In this document: in pieces, positions 1 through 7,798 of the stretch
Numbering within the stretch: the first letter of the stretch is position 1
Layout of the letters: each line of letters starts with the position of its first letter
NCBI GenBank assembly: GCA_934667105.1
Contig: CAKULG010000003.1
Location: 131,561 to 195,560, forward strand
Direction: 5' to 3'
Length of the DNA: 64,000 nt
Origin: an uncultured Clostridia bacterium
GTDB taxonomy: Bacteria > Bacillota > Clostridia > Christensenellales > Aristaeellaceae
Notes under the pieces: generated by a model
What the model was told of the DNA's origin: nothing
Seen by the model: the letters and a program-made list of their open reading frames with translations, nothing else
Database searches by the model: none
Program-made: the position numbers and the translations under genes

Positions 1-2
1 GC

Positions 3-242
3 TTTGTGTTTATGCTTCCCGCGGCCCGGCTTTCGGATATTTATTCCGTGCTTCCGCGCTTCCGCCTGGAGCCAAAGCGTATTCGCTTTGTTCACAGCAT
101 GGCGGAAAGGCCTGCCCGCCTCGTTTTGATGGAGGCGCAGATGGAGGTACGCCCCGGCGTGCAGATTGAGCCGCCGCTGATCGTACATCATCCCGACGGC
201 AGCGATACAGAGGAACTGCGGCGAATATATCATCGCGCATAG
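3..242 (+). CDS. tRNA1(Val) adenine-N6 methyltransferase (TrmN6-like), C-terminal fragment
   Basis: Only the last ~79 codons lie in the window; the gene begins beyond the left edge. The fragment reads AARLSDIYSVLPRF, then LEPKRIRFVHS, then LVLMEAQ, RPGVQIEPPLIVH and a final EELRRIYH. This matches the end of the YabB/YfiC (TrmN6) family of Rossmann-fold SAM-dependent methyltransferases, which methylate A37 of valine tRNA in the well-studied members. The NPPY catalytic motif would be upstream and is not visible. It converges on fucU, with a palindromic terminator between them. Family assignment from the tail alone is fairly good; the exact tRNA target is inferred from the family. Confidence 0.72.
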   Translation, partial: FVFMLPAARLSDIYSVLPRFRLEPKRIRFVHSMAERPARLVLMEAQMEVRPGVQIEPPLIVHHPDGSDTEELRRIYHRA

Positions 243-334
243 CCTTTGGAATGCCCGCCTTGTCTTCCGGCGAAGCGGCAAAATGATTTTCTGCTTTCAA
301 GCCCATAGCCAATCGGCTTCCCCGGAAAATGACA

Positions 335-374
335 CGAGGGAATCGCTCTTTGACTGCAAAGAACGATTCCCTCG
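335..374 (-). terminator. Palindromic terminator after fucU (repeat family copy 1)
   Basis: Arms CGAGGGAATCGCTCTTTG (335-352) and CAAAGAACGATTCCCTCG (357-374) flank a 4-base loop. The single mismatch on the plus strand becomes a G.U wobble on the minus strand, so the hairpin is best formed in the fucU transcript. The downstream minus-strand sequence has no long T-run. It is one of at least eight related palindromes in the window. Confidence 0.7.
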
Positions 375-401
375 CGATATAATTTAATTTCTTCGGCGCT
401 A

Positions 402-833
402 TCAGCCGTTTTTGCCGATAACGCCCTTTTTGAGAATCACATTGGCGTACAGTGCCGTTTCCCCCGTCTGCACCACGGCGAAGGCTTCCCGGGCGCGGTC
501 ATAATAGGCAAAGCGTTCATTGTATTCCACCGCCGTGCCCGGAGCGTGACGCTCCACCACCGCCTGAATCTCTTCCCAAATGGGCGGCTGGGGATCGCCG
601 GGAACGGTCTGCATCAGCACGACGGGGGCCTTTACATAGGTGTCCAGCGGCAGCAGGCGCAGCACCGCGTCCAGCATATCCGGGATGGATACGCCGTCGC
701 AGCGTACGACGCGCTTGCCGTTGGCGGCGGCGGGGAAGTTCGCGTCGCTGAGGACGATTTCGTCGCCATGGCCCATTTCAGCCAGAATTTTCAGCAGTTC
801 AGGGGGAATCAGCGGGGAGATTCCTTTCAGCAT
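402..833 (-). CDS. fucU: L-fucose mutarotase (RbsD/FucU family)
   Basis: This 143-residue protein interconverts the alpha and beta anomers of L-fucose (or a related sugar) in the cytoplasm, supplying the isomer used by the next enzyme. The N-terminus MLKGISPLIPPELLKILAEMGHGDEIVLSDANFPA is the RbsD/FucU signature, with the catalytic histidine in EMGHGD. The full length matches FucU (about 140 residues) rather than RbsD, and the internal DGVSIPDMLDAVL and YVKAPVVLMQ segments also favour FucU. An AAAGGAGG site precedes the ATG. No fucose isomerase or kinase lies in the window, so the gene stands alone here. D-ribose pyranase activity is the main alternative. Confidence 0.87.
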   Translation of the reverse strand: MLKGISPLIPPELLKILAEMGHGDEIVLSDANFPAAANGKRVVRCDGVSIPDMLDAVLRLLPLDTYVKAPVVLMQTVPGDPQPPIWEEIQAVVERHAPGTAVEYNERFAYYDRAREAFAVVQTGETALYANVILKKGVIGKNG

Positions 834-871
834 TGAAAATGCCTCCTTTTGCGATTTTGTTTTTTAATTCC

Positions 872-916
872 ATGCGCCGACCGGATTTCCTGCCTGCGGC
901 GCATTTTTTTGTTTTT
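872..916 (+). terminator. Rho-independent terminator upstream of the rRNA methyltransferase promoter
   Basis: An 8-bp stem, ATGCGCCG (872-879) with CGGCGCAT (897-904), is followed on the plus strand by seven T and then GTTTTT. It lies just before the promoter at 931-959, so it probably blocks read-through (for example antisense to fucU from the left-hand gene) and is not an attenuator of the downstream gene. Confidence 0.65.
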
Positions 917-930
917 CGTCCTCGTCCGTC

Positions 931-959
931 TTGTCAGGGCGTTTTCTGGCTGGTATAAT
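931..959 (+). promoter_or_regulatory. Promoter of the RlmL-type methyltransferase gene
   Basis: TTGTCA (931-936) and TATAAT (954-959) are separated by 17 bases. The expected start of transcription is near 966, so the Shine-Dalgarno AAGGAG (965-970) lies almost at the 5' end of the message and the leader is about 15 nt. Confidence 0.8.
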
Positions 960-980
960 CAGGCGAAGGAGTTGAACGGT

Positions 981-2174
981 ATGGATTTTTTTGCAACGGC
1001 TGCCTTTGGGCTGGAAGGCCTGGTTAAAAGAGAACTGCACGGCTTGCGGCTGAACGCCGCCTGCGAAACGGGCGGCGTGCGTTTCCAGGCAAGTCCCGCT
1101 CAGGCGTTCGCCGCAAACCTGTGGTTGCGCACGGCGGATCGCGTGCTGCTGATCGCGGGCGAAGGGCATGTGGAGAGCTTTGAAGATCTTTTTCAGCTGA
1201 CGCTGAGCATTCCATGGGAGGATTTTCTGCCCAAGGATGCGAAATTCCCCGTGTCTGGGAAATGCGCCCGCAGCCAGCTGATGAGCGTGCGGGATTGCCA
1301 AGCCATTGTGAAAAAGGCCGTTGTGGAGCGTTTAAAGCGCCATTATAAAACCGCTTGGTTTCAGGAAAACGGCGCGGAATACCCCATCGACGTATCCATC
1401 CATGAAAACCGGGCGCGGATTGCCCTGGATACCAGCGGCGCAGCCCTGAACCGCCGAGGCTATCGCACCTGGAACGGCGAAGCGCCTCTGCGGGAAACGC
1501 TGGCGGCAGCGCTGGTGATGCTCTCTCCCTGGAAGGCGGAGGAGCCGCTTTACGACCCCTGCTGCGGCACGGGCACGTTGCTCATCGAGGCGGCGTATCT
1601 CCGCGCCCAGCGCGCCCCGGGGCTGACCCGCAGCTTTGCCTGCGAGCAATGGCCGCTTTTTCCCAAGGCGGCGCTGGACGAAATTCGCCGCGAGGCAGAA
1701 ACGCGCTTTGAGCCCGCGCGCATCGGCGCGATTTGCGGCAGCGATATCGATCCGCAGGCGCTGGAATTATGCAAGCGGCATGTGAAACAGGCGGGCCTGG
1801 GCGGCCGCATAACGGTTTCCCAGCGGGATTTGCGCAGCCTGTGTCTGGAGGGGCGCGCGCCGTTTTTCCTGCTCAATCCTCCTTACGGGGAGCGCTTGGC
1901 GGATCGCCGCTCCTGCGAGGGCCTCTATCGAGAACTGCGAATGCTCTGGGATCGCCACCCCGGAAGCGGTATGGGCGTAATCACGGCGCATACCGGGTTT
2001 GAGCGTTGCTTCGGCCGCCGGGCGGAGCAGAAACGCAGGCTGTATAACGGACGGCTGGAATGCGAATTTTATCTTTATCCTTCCACCGGCTCCTCCCGCA
2101 GCCAGCGCACCGGCCCCAGCAGCCCGGAGGGCGAAAGCTGCATGAAGGAAGAAAAGCGATCCTCGATGGCGTAA
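981..2174 (+). CDS. THUMP-domain class I SAM-dependent rRNA methyltransferase (RlmL/YpsC family)
   Basis: The protein is 397 residues from the ATG at 981, chosen for the AAGGAG site 10 bases upstream and for the family N-terminus MDFFATAAFGLEGLVKREL. The order is an N-terminal ferredoxin-like/THUMP RNA-binding half (about 1-165), then a Rossmann methyltransferase with DPCCGTGTLLIEAA (SAM loop), GSDIDPQAL and the catalytic NPPYGERL. Members N2-methylate guanine in 23S rRNA (G2445 in E. coli RlmL). The conserved fold ends about LECEFYLYP. The last ~30 residues (from 2083) are encoded antisense to the 3' end of the convergent glycosidase and look like an accidental extension caused by loss of the native stop. 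Confidence 0.9.
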   Translation: MDFFATAAFGLEGLVKRELHGLRLNAACETGGVRFQASPAQAFAANLWLRTADRVLLIAGEGHVESFEDLFQLTLSIPWEDFLPKDAKFPVSGKCARSQLMSVRDCQAIVKKAVVERLKRHYKTAWFQENGAEYPIDVSIHENRARIALDTSGAALNRRGYRTWNGEAPLRETLAAALVMLSPWKAEEPLYDPCCGTGTLLIEAAYLRAQRAPGLTRSFACEQWPLFPKAALDEIRREAETRFEPARIGAICGSDIDPQALELCKRHVKQAGLGGRITVSQRDLRSLCLEGRAPFFLLNPPYGERLADRRSCEGLYRELRMLWDRHPGSGMGVITAHTGFERCFGRRAEQKRRLYNGRLECEFYLYPSTGSSRSQRTGPSSPEGESCMKEEKRSSMA

Positions 2175-4654
2175 GCCAGAGAATTGGCGATAAAGATTTC
2201 CAGCGTGTTTTCTCCAATTTTCAGCGCATCCTCCACCCGGAAGATATACGGCGGGCAGACGCGTCGGCCCAGATCATGGCCGTTCAGGATAAGGCGCGCA
2301 GTTTCTCCAACCGTCCCCAAGGCTAGGGCGGCAAGCCCCTTTGTATCCTCCAGCATGAATTTTGCCCGGTAGCGAATCACGCCGGAAAATTCCGGCCTGC
2401 ATTCCGGGGCGGTGATGGAGCGCAGCGTTGGGAACACGCCGAGAGGCTTGAATTCTTTCTCGTTGTAGGAACGAAGCGATACCTCGTATTCGCAGGGAAG
2501 CGGACGATCGGCGGAAAAACGTGTGCGCGCCTTTCCTTCGGGCAGTTCCCCTCCCTGCACAAGAAGTACAGATTGATACGGCGAAAGCGCAAGGGCAATT
2601 TCGCCGTTTTTTGTATGCCCGCGCCGCACCTCCTTTGTCAGCGCGTCCACCAGCGCGTAATCGCCGGGCAGCCCCGTTCGAACCGTGCCCTGGAAGGTAT
2701 GCGCGGGCGATTCGTTGAACAGCATCGTCCACACGCCCGCATCCCGCTCCAGCCGCAAGCAGCGCATTTCCTTATAGGCGGGGGCAAATTGAAGCTTTCC
2801 CGCTCCCTGCTGCCGCAGATACGTCGAAAGTTCGGACAGCGCCGCTGTCTGGAAGCGATTAAGCCACGCGCTTTCCGCCGTGCGCACGGTGAGCACCCGC
2901 GCCCCCGCCTTTTCCAGGGCGGCTATTTGTTCCAGAACCGCCTGGGGCCAGCGCTCGCCGTCCGGGATCAGCAGCCAATCGTGGCTATGCCCGTTGATGA
3001 CGAGCTTATTTCCTTCGACCCGCGCATGCAGAAGATAATCCGTCGAAACGATATGATAGGACAATTGATCGTCCGAAAGCGCCTTGGCCACGCGCTGACA
3101 ATTCAGAAAGCGTCCGCCCGCCCACTCCGCCTCCGCCTGATAGAGCACCGCCGCATCCATGGCGTAAACGCCGCCTGAGAGCAAATGACTCATCCGGTTG
3201 ACATAGCGCATCAGCACGCCAAAATCAGGAAACTGAGGGTTATTTCCCAGGGCGTAAAAATGCGGCGGGCAATCCGCATCCGGAAAATCCGGAGAAAAGG
3301 CGTGAGGAACAAAATGATTCACGCCGCGCACCAACAGAAAATCCATCAGCCATTTCATCAGCGGCACGCCCTCGCCCCAGCCGTAGGCCCCGAACACTTC
3401 GCACATGGCGCGGCCCTGCTTAAGCGGCTCCAAATGCGCGGCGGAGGCGGCCAGCTGCCCCAGGAGGCTAAAATAAAATTCGCCGTCCGCTTTGGGGGAA
3501 CCGGACGCCGTATGAAAGCAATCGCCCATGCCCGGCATAATCTGGTGCAGCACGATGTCGATCCCCGCCATATCCTGTCCTTCCAGGGCGCGGAAATAGT
3601 GGCCCGCGCTGAAGCCCATTTTCGTATGGGCGTTGTTATCCTCGATGATATGGCCGATATACTGCACGCCGTGCGCCCGGCACCAGTTTCCCAGCTTATA
3701 GGAGAAATTTTCGCGCCACAGGCCCGTAACCGCATTCATATACGCCGTGCGAAGCGCGCCCGTGCGTTCGTCGGGAATCTCATGCAGCAGGCAGGGCAAA
3801 AGCGGCCAGGGATCGAAGCCCAATTCCGCCTGCATGCGAGGAATGATTTCTTCGCTCCAGGGCAGCGCCAAATCGGGCTGGCCCACGCCGAAGCTGAACA
3901 TATCCGGCTGGCCGTAATGATTGGGGTTAAAAAAGGCGTTGTGCAGCGCCGGTTCATCGGAGAAAAAGCCCGCGATGGTGCCGCCAAAATAGGCGGAAAA
4001 ATGTTGATAATGGGGTTCGTAAACTGCTTCGACCAGCGTATCCACCGATTGCGCGTCGATCGGATGAAAATAATTTTCATAGCCGTGCCGCGCGCCCTCC
4101 CGGGTTTTATACAAGGCGCAGACACGCCAGCGCCCGTCCGGGATATTCCAGTATAGGAAACGCCCGCGAATATGAGCGGTCAGTTCCACGGCGCAGGAAA
4201 AATTCAGGCTGTCGTCGTCGCCGCCGTAGGGATACGCGAACACACGCAACAGCTCCCGCTCCGCGCTGGCCGGGCGCAGTGGAATCGTTTGCGCTTCTGC
4301 GGGGCCCAGCACATCCGTTCGTTCGATTTTCAGGTGCCATTTCCGGCGCTCGGGATATTTCCGGGCGATGAACCCGGCGCATTCCCCGGTGGGAAAATGG
4401 CGATCATCCAAAATCCAGACCTTCATGCCCCGCTTTTTCGCTTCTTCCAGAATCAGCGCCATATCCTGCCACCAGTTCTCCTGAACGAAGCCCTCATGGG
4501 TGCGTGATTCCACGCAGAACGCGCCGATTCCCGCCTGGTGAATTTTCTCGATCAGCTGGGGCCAAAGAGCGCGCTTGCCGTCGCGCATCCATAAAAAAGG
4601 AAGCAAGTAATTATCTCCGCGATCCTCCATGGCCGCCTGAAAACGATTTTCCAT
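2075..4654 (-). CDS. Large glycoside hydrolase, GH106-like (putative alpha-L-rhamnosidase family)
   Basis: The start at 4654 (MENRFQAAMEDRGDNYLLPFLW) is set by a GGGAGGG site; the protein is 859 residues with no signal peptide, so it acts in the cytoplasm on imported oligosaccharides. The N-terminal barrel shows YLLPFLWMRDG, IHQAGIGAFCVESR and KVWILDDRHFPTG, followed by FFSDEPALH and GHIIEDNNAH. The C-terminus is a jelly-roll sugar-binding domain (IRYRAKF, LILNGHDLG, GENTLEIFIAN). These features recall GH106-like enzymes often annotated only as glycosyl hydrolase. It follows the SGNH esterase gene by 64 bases, suggesting coupled deacetylation and hydrolysis of an acetylated rhamnose- or galactose-containing glycan. 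Substrate is not readable from sequence. Its last 100 bp overlap the convergent methyltransferase gene. Confidence 0.68.
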   Translation of the reverse strand: MENRFQAAMEDRGDNYLLPFLWMRDGKRALWPQLIEKIHQAGIGAFCVESRTHEGFVQENWWQDMALILEEAKKRGMKVWILDDRHFPTGECAGFIARKYPERRKWHLKIERTDVLGPAEAQTIPLRPASAERELLRVFAYPYGGDDDSLNFSCAVELTAHIRGRFLYWNIPDGRWRVCALYKTREGARHGYENYFHPIDAQSVDTLVEAVYEPHYQHFSAYFGGTIAGFFSDEPALHNAFFNPNHYGQPDMFSFGVGQPDLALPWSEEIIPRMQAELGFDPWPLLPCLLHEIPDERTGALRTAYMNAVTGLWRENFSYKLGNWCRAHGVQYIGHIIEDNNAHTKMGFSAGHYFRALEGQDMAGIDIVLHQIMPGMGDCFHTASGSPKADGEFYFSLLGQLAASAAHLEPLKQGRAMCEVFGAYGWGEGVPLMKWLMDFLLVRGVNHFVPHAFSPDFPDADCPPHFYALGNNPQFPDFGVLMRYVNRMSHLLSGGVYAMDAAVLYQAEAEWAGGRFLNCQRVAKALSDDQLSYHIVSTDYLLHARVEGNKLVINGHSHDWLLIPDGERWPQAVLEQIAALEKAGARVLTVRTAESAWLNRFQTAALSELSTYLRQQGAGKLQFAPAYKEMRCLRLERDAGVWTMLFNESPAHTFQGTVRTGLPGDYALVDALTKEVRRGHTKNGEIALALSPYQSVLLVQGGELPEGKARTRFSADRPLPCEYEVSLRSYNEKEFKPLGVFPTLRSITAPECRPEFSGVIRYRAKFMLEDTKGLAALALGTVGETARLILNGHDLGRRVCPPYIFRVEDALKIGENTLEIFIANSLAYAIEDRFSSFMQLSPSGLLGPVRWLREEPVEG

Positions 4655-4718
4655 TTTTACCCTCCCTTTAATGAGAAGACGGCCGCCCCGCCCGGGGAAG
4701 CCGCCCTGTGAAAACGCC

Positions 4719-5369
4719 TTACGCGCGTTCCGCGCCAATGGCCTGCAAAAACTGCTTGGCAATGTACATGCAGCCCGTCTGGTTCGGGTGAACACGGTCC
4801 CAGGCGATATTGGTGGAATGCATGTGCTGGAACAGACGATCCCAACCCGCCTGCAAATCCACGAAAGTCAGATGATATTTATCCGCCAGCTTCCGCACCA
4901 CCGCGCCGTATTCGTCCATGCGGGCGCGCATGGGATCTTGGCGGTTAGGCTCCATATAATAGGGGGTCATAAGAATCATGCCCTTCACCTGGGGCAGCGT
5001 GTGCTCAATCAGGCGGGCATAGGTTTCCTCGTATTCCTGCAAAGATACATGGGTTTCGGGCATCTGCGGGCAATCGAATTGCCGCCACACATCGTTAATG
5101 CCAATCAGCACGCTGACCCACTGGGGCTTTAAATCCATTACATCCGTCTGCCACCGCGCGTCCAAGTCGCGCACCTGGTTGCCGCTGACGCCCATATTAA
5201 TTACCCGGAGATGCAGTTCGGGATACATGCAATTGAGCAGCGCCCCCGCGCAGGCAACATAGCTGTGGCCCAGGGCGTTGAACAGGCCCTCGCCCACCGG
5301 GCGCTTGCGCTCATAATCCGAAATAGAATCGCCGATAAAGAGAAGCGTGTCGTTTTTTTCCAGCAGCAT
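4719..5369 (-). CDS. SGNH/GDSL-family hydrolase, probable carbohydrate esterase
   Basis: The start at 5369 has an AAAGGATGG site and gives 216 residues. Block I is FIGDSISDYER with the nucleophilic serine; block II is NMGVSGNQVRD with the oxyanion glycine; block III is IGINDVWRQ with the oxyanion asparagine; block V is WDRVHPNQTG with the catalytic Asp and His. There is no signal peptide, so it is cytoplasmic. Family members of this length include rhamnogalacturonan and xylan acetylesterases. Placed directly before a GH106-like gene, it most likely removes acetyl groups from imported oligosaccharides; this role is inferred from context. A lipase or acyl-thioesterase role is possible but less likely. 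Confidence 0.85.
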   Translation of the reverse strand: MLLEKNDTLLFIGDSISDYERKRPVGEGLFNALGHSYVACAGALLNCMYPELHLRVINMGVSGNQVRDLDARWQTDVMDLKPQWVSVLIGINDVWRQFDCPQMPETHVSLQEYEETYARLIEHTLPQVKGMILMTPYYMEPNRQDPMRARMDEYGAVVRKLADKYHLTFVDLQAGWDRLFQHMHSTNIAWDRVHPNQTGCMYIAKQFLQAIGAERA

Positions 5370-5403
5370 ATTCGTTTTCCATCCTTTCAAGGCGTTTTGT
5401 GTT

Positions 5404-5432
5404 ATTATACATCGAAACGCACCTTTTCGCAA
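5404..5432 (-). promoter_or_regulatory. Promoter of the esterase/glycosidase operon
   Basis: On the minus strand TTGCGA (5432-5427) and TATAAT (5409-5404) are 17 bases apart. The -10 box is about 34 bases before the esterase start codon. Confidence 0.65.
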
Positions 5433-5467
5433 CCGTGTATTTCCGCCCTCCGGCCTGCCGTTTTTTC

Positions 5468-5496
5468 TTGTCATTTTTCGGGAAAAACGTTATAAT
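5468..5496 (+). promoter_or_regulatory. Promoter of the mrfA operon
   Basis: TTGTCA (5468-5473) and TATAAT (5491-5496) have a 17-base spacer. The GTG start of the helicase is 46 bases downstream of the -10 box, behind an AAAGGGAGG site. Confidence 0.8.
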
Positions 5497-5542
5497 AGAA
5501 GGGCTTAAACCACAGCCGCACGAAAGGGAGGACGAACGCGCC

Positions 5543-7798
5543 GTGAATTTACCGCAGCTATTGGAAAAGCTGAAGAACAGCCCTGGCTTTATGGAAAACG
5601 TGACGGCCTGGCGCACCGTTCCCCCCCGGGAAGCAGCCTACGCCCCCTGGCCGGATGGCATGGACCCGCGGCTGCCCGCAGCGCTGAATCGCCACGGCAT
5701 TCAGAAATTATACACGCATCAGGCCGCCTGCTTTGAAATGGCGCGCCAGGGCAAGGATTTTGTGGTGGTCACGCCCACGGCCTCGGGCAAGACGCTGTGC
5801 TATAATCTGCCCGTGCTGGCGGAAATTCTAAAAAACCCGGATGCGCGGGCGCTGTACCTTTTCCCCACCAAGGCCCTCTCCGCCGATCAGGTCAGCGAGC
5901 TGTACGAATTGATCGAGGAAATCGGCGCGGATATTAAAACCTACACCTACGACGGCGATACCCCTGCCGCCGCCCGTCGGGCCGTGCGCCAGGCGGGGCA
6001 TGTGGTGGTCACCAATCCGGATATGCTGCACAGCGGCATTCTGCCCCAGCACACCAAATGGGTGAAGCTGTTCGAAAATCTGCAATATATTGTGATCGAT
6101 GAAATTCACACCTACCGCGGCATCTTCGGCAGCAACCTGGCCAACGTGCTGCGGCGGCTGATGCGGCTGTGTGAATTTTACGGCAGCCATCCGCGCTTCA
6201 TCCTTTGCAGCGCCACCATCCAGAACCCCCGGGAGCTGGCGGAAACGCTGATTGGCCGCCCGGTGGAACTGATCGATCAAAACGGCGCGCCTGCCGGGGA
6301 AAAGCATTATATTTTCTATAATCCCCCTGTGGTGAACGCGCAGCTGGGTATCCGAAAGGGCGTGCTGCCCGAAACGCGGCGCATCGCATCTCTGCTGGTG
6401 CAAAACGGGGTGCAGAGCATCGTTTTCGCCAAAAGTCGACTGCAGGTAGAGGTGCTCACCCGGCAGCTTAAAGAACTGGTTTCCGATCCTATCGGCAATT
6501 CCGGCAAGGTGCGGGGCTATCGCGGGGGTTATCTGCCCAGCGAACGCCGTGAAATTGAAAAGGGCCTGCGGGGGGGCAATATTCAGGCGGTGATATCCAC
6601 CAACGCGCTGGAATTAGGCATTGACATCGGCTCGCTGGAGGCCTGCGTGCTGTGCGGCTATCCCGGCACCATCGCCAGCACCTGGCAGCAATCGGGCCGC
6701 GCCGGGCGGCGGCATGGGGTGGCAGTAACTATCATGGTGGCTTCCTCCGCCGCGCTGGATCAATTTATCGTTTCGCATCCCGATTATTTCTTCACCCAGC
6801 CTGCGGAAAACGCCCTGCTGAACCCGGATAACCTGTATATCCTCATGAGCCATTTCAAATGCGCCGCCTATGAATTGCCCTTTAAAGACGGCGAAACGCT
6901 GGGCAACGCGGCGGGCGGCGATGAAATGCTGGATTACCTGTGCGAAAATAACATTCTGCGTCATGTGGGCGGCGCGTATCATTGGATGGCCGAGGAATTC
7001 CCCGCCAGCGAAATGAGCCTGCGCACCGCCATGACGGAAAACTTTCTCATCATGGATACAACCGATCCCGCTCATCCGCGCATGGTTGGCGAAATGGATC
7101 GCTTTACGGCGCCCATGCTGCTGCATGAAAATGCGATCTATATGCATGAGGGCATCACTTACCAGGTGGAAAAGCTGGATTTTGAGGCGTGCAAGGCCTT
7201 TATCCGCAAGGTGAACGTGGATTATTACACCGACGCGGATCTGAATGTGAGCCTGAGCCTGTTGGATATTGAAAAAGAAGAGGAAAACGCGGCGCTGGGC
7301 GAAGTGAAGGTGACGGCGCTTGTGAAAATCTTCAAGAAAATGCGCTTTGATACCAACGAAAACGTGGGCTTCGGCCCCGTTCGCCTGCCCGAAACCGAAA
7401 TGCACACCACCGCTGCCTGGCGCACCATCCCCGATCGCATCGCGGAAAAATACGCCAAGGACGATTTGCAAAGCGGCATGCTGGGAATCGCCAATTTGCT
7501 GCGTATTTTGGCGCCCCTGTATCTGATGTGCTCTCCCCGGGATGTGGCCGTATGCTACCAGGTGAAATGCCCCTTTACGGAAAAGCCCACGCTGATTCTG
7601 TATGATAACTGCCCGGGCGGCGTGGGCCTGGCGGAAAAGGCCTTCCGGATGCGGGATATTCTGCTGACGCACGCCCTCACGCTGCTTTCCGATTGCCCCT
7701 GCCCGCAGGGCTGCCCCTCCTGCGTGGGGCCGGTGGGCGAAATCGGGCCTCGAGGAAAGCAAATGGCGAAGGCGCTGCTGGAGGATTTGCTGAAATGA
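5543..7798 (+). CDS. mrfA: DEAD/DEAH-box DNA helicase with C-terminal DUF1998 zinc domain (MrfA/YprA-like)
   Basis: Translation most likely starts at GTG 5543, giving 751 residues, close to B. subtilis MrfA (YprA, about 750). The superfamily 2 motifs are in order: THQAACFEMARQG, Walker A TPTASGKT, PTKALSADQ, Walker B IDEIHTY, SATIQNP, then NALELGIDIG and QQSGRAGR. The C-terminal domain ends in the four-cysteine cluster CPCPQGCPSC typical of DUF1998. MrfA acts with the exonuclease MrfB in repair of mitomycin-type DNA damage in B. subtilis; no mrfB-like gene is visible here. It heads a forward operon: the downstream aldehyde dehydrogenase ATG overlaps its TGA stop. Confidence 0.9.
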   Translation: MNLPQLLEKLKNSPGFMENVTAWRTVPPREAAYAPWPDGMDPRLPAALNRHGIQKLYTHQAACFEMARQGKDFVVVTPTASGKTLCYNLPVLAEILKNPDARALYLFPTKALSADQVSELYELIEEIGADIKTYTYDGDTPAAARRAVRQAGHVVVTNPDMLHSGILPQHTKWVKLFENLQYIVIDEIHTYRGIFGSNLANVLRRLMRLCEFYGSHPRFILCSATIQNPRELAETLIGRPVELIDQNGAPAGEKHYIFYNPPVVNAQLGIRKGVLPETRRIASLLVQNGVQSIVFAKSRLQVEVLTRQLKELVSDPIGNSGKVRGYRGGYLPSERREIEKGLRGGNIQAVISTNALELGIDIGSLEACVLCGYPGTIASTWQQSGRAGRRHGVAVTIMVASSAALDQFIVSHPDYFFTQPAENALLNPDNLYILMSHFKCAAYELPFKDGETLGNAAGGDEMLDYLCENNILRHVGGAYHWMAEEFPASEMSLRTAMTENFLIMDTTDPAHPRMVGEMDRFTAPMLLHENAIYMHEGITYQVEKLDFEACKAFIRKVNVDYYTDADLNVSLSLLDIEKEEENAALGEVKVTALVKIFKKMRFDTNENVGFGPVRLPETEMHTTAAWRTIPDRIAEKYAKDDLQSGMLGIANLLRILAPLYLMCSPRDVAVCYQVKCPFTEKPTLILYDNCPGGVGLAEKAFRMRDILLTHALTLLSDCPCPQGCPSCVGPVGEIGPRGKQMAKALLEDLLK

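Noticed and set aside
872..916. Attenuator for the RlmL-type gene
   Set aside because: The promoter at 931-959 lies downstream of the hairpin, so the hairpin is not in the gene's leader.
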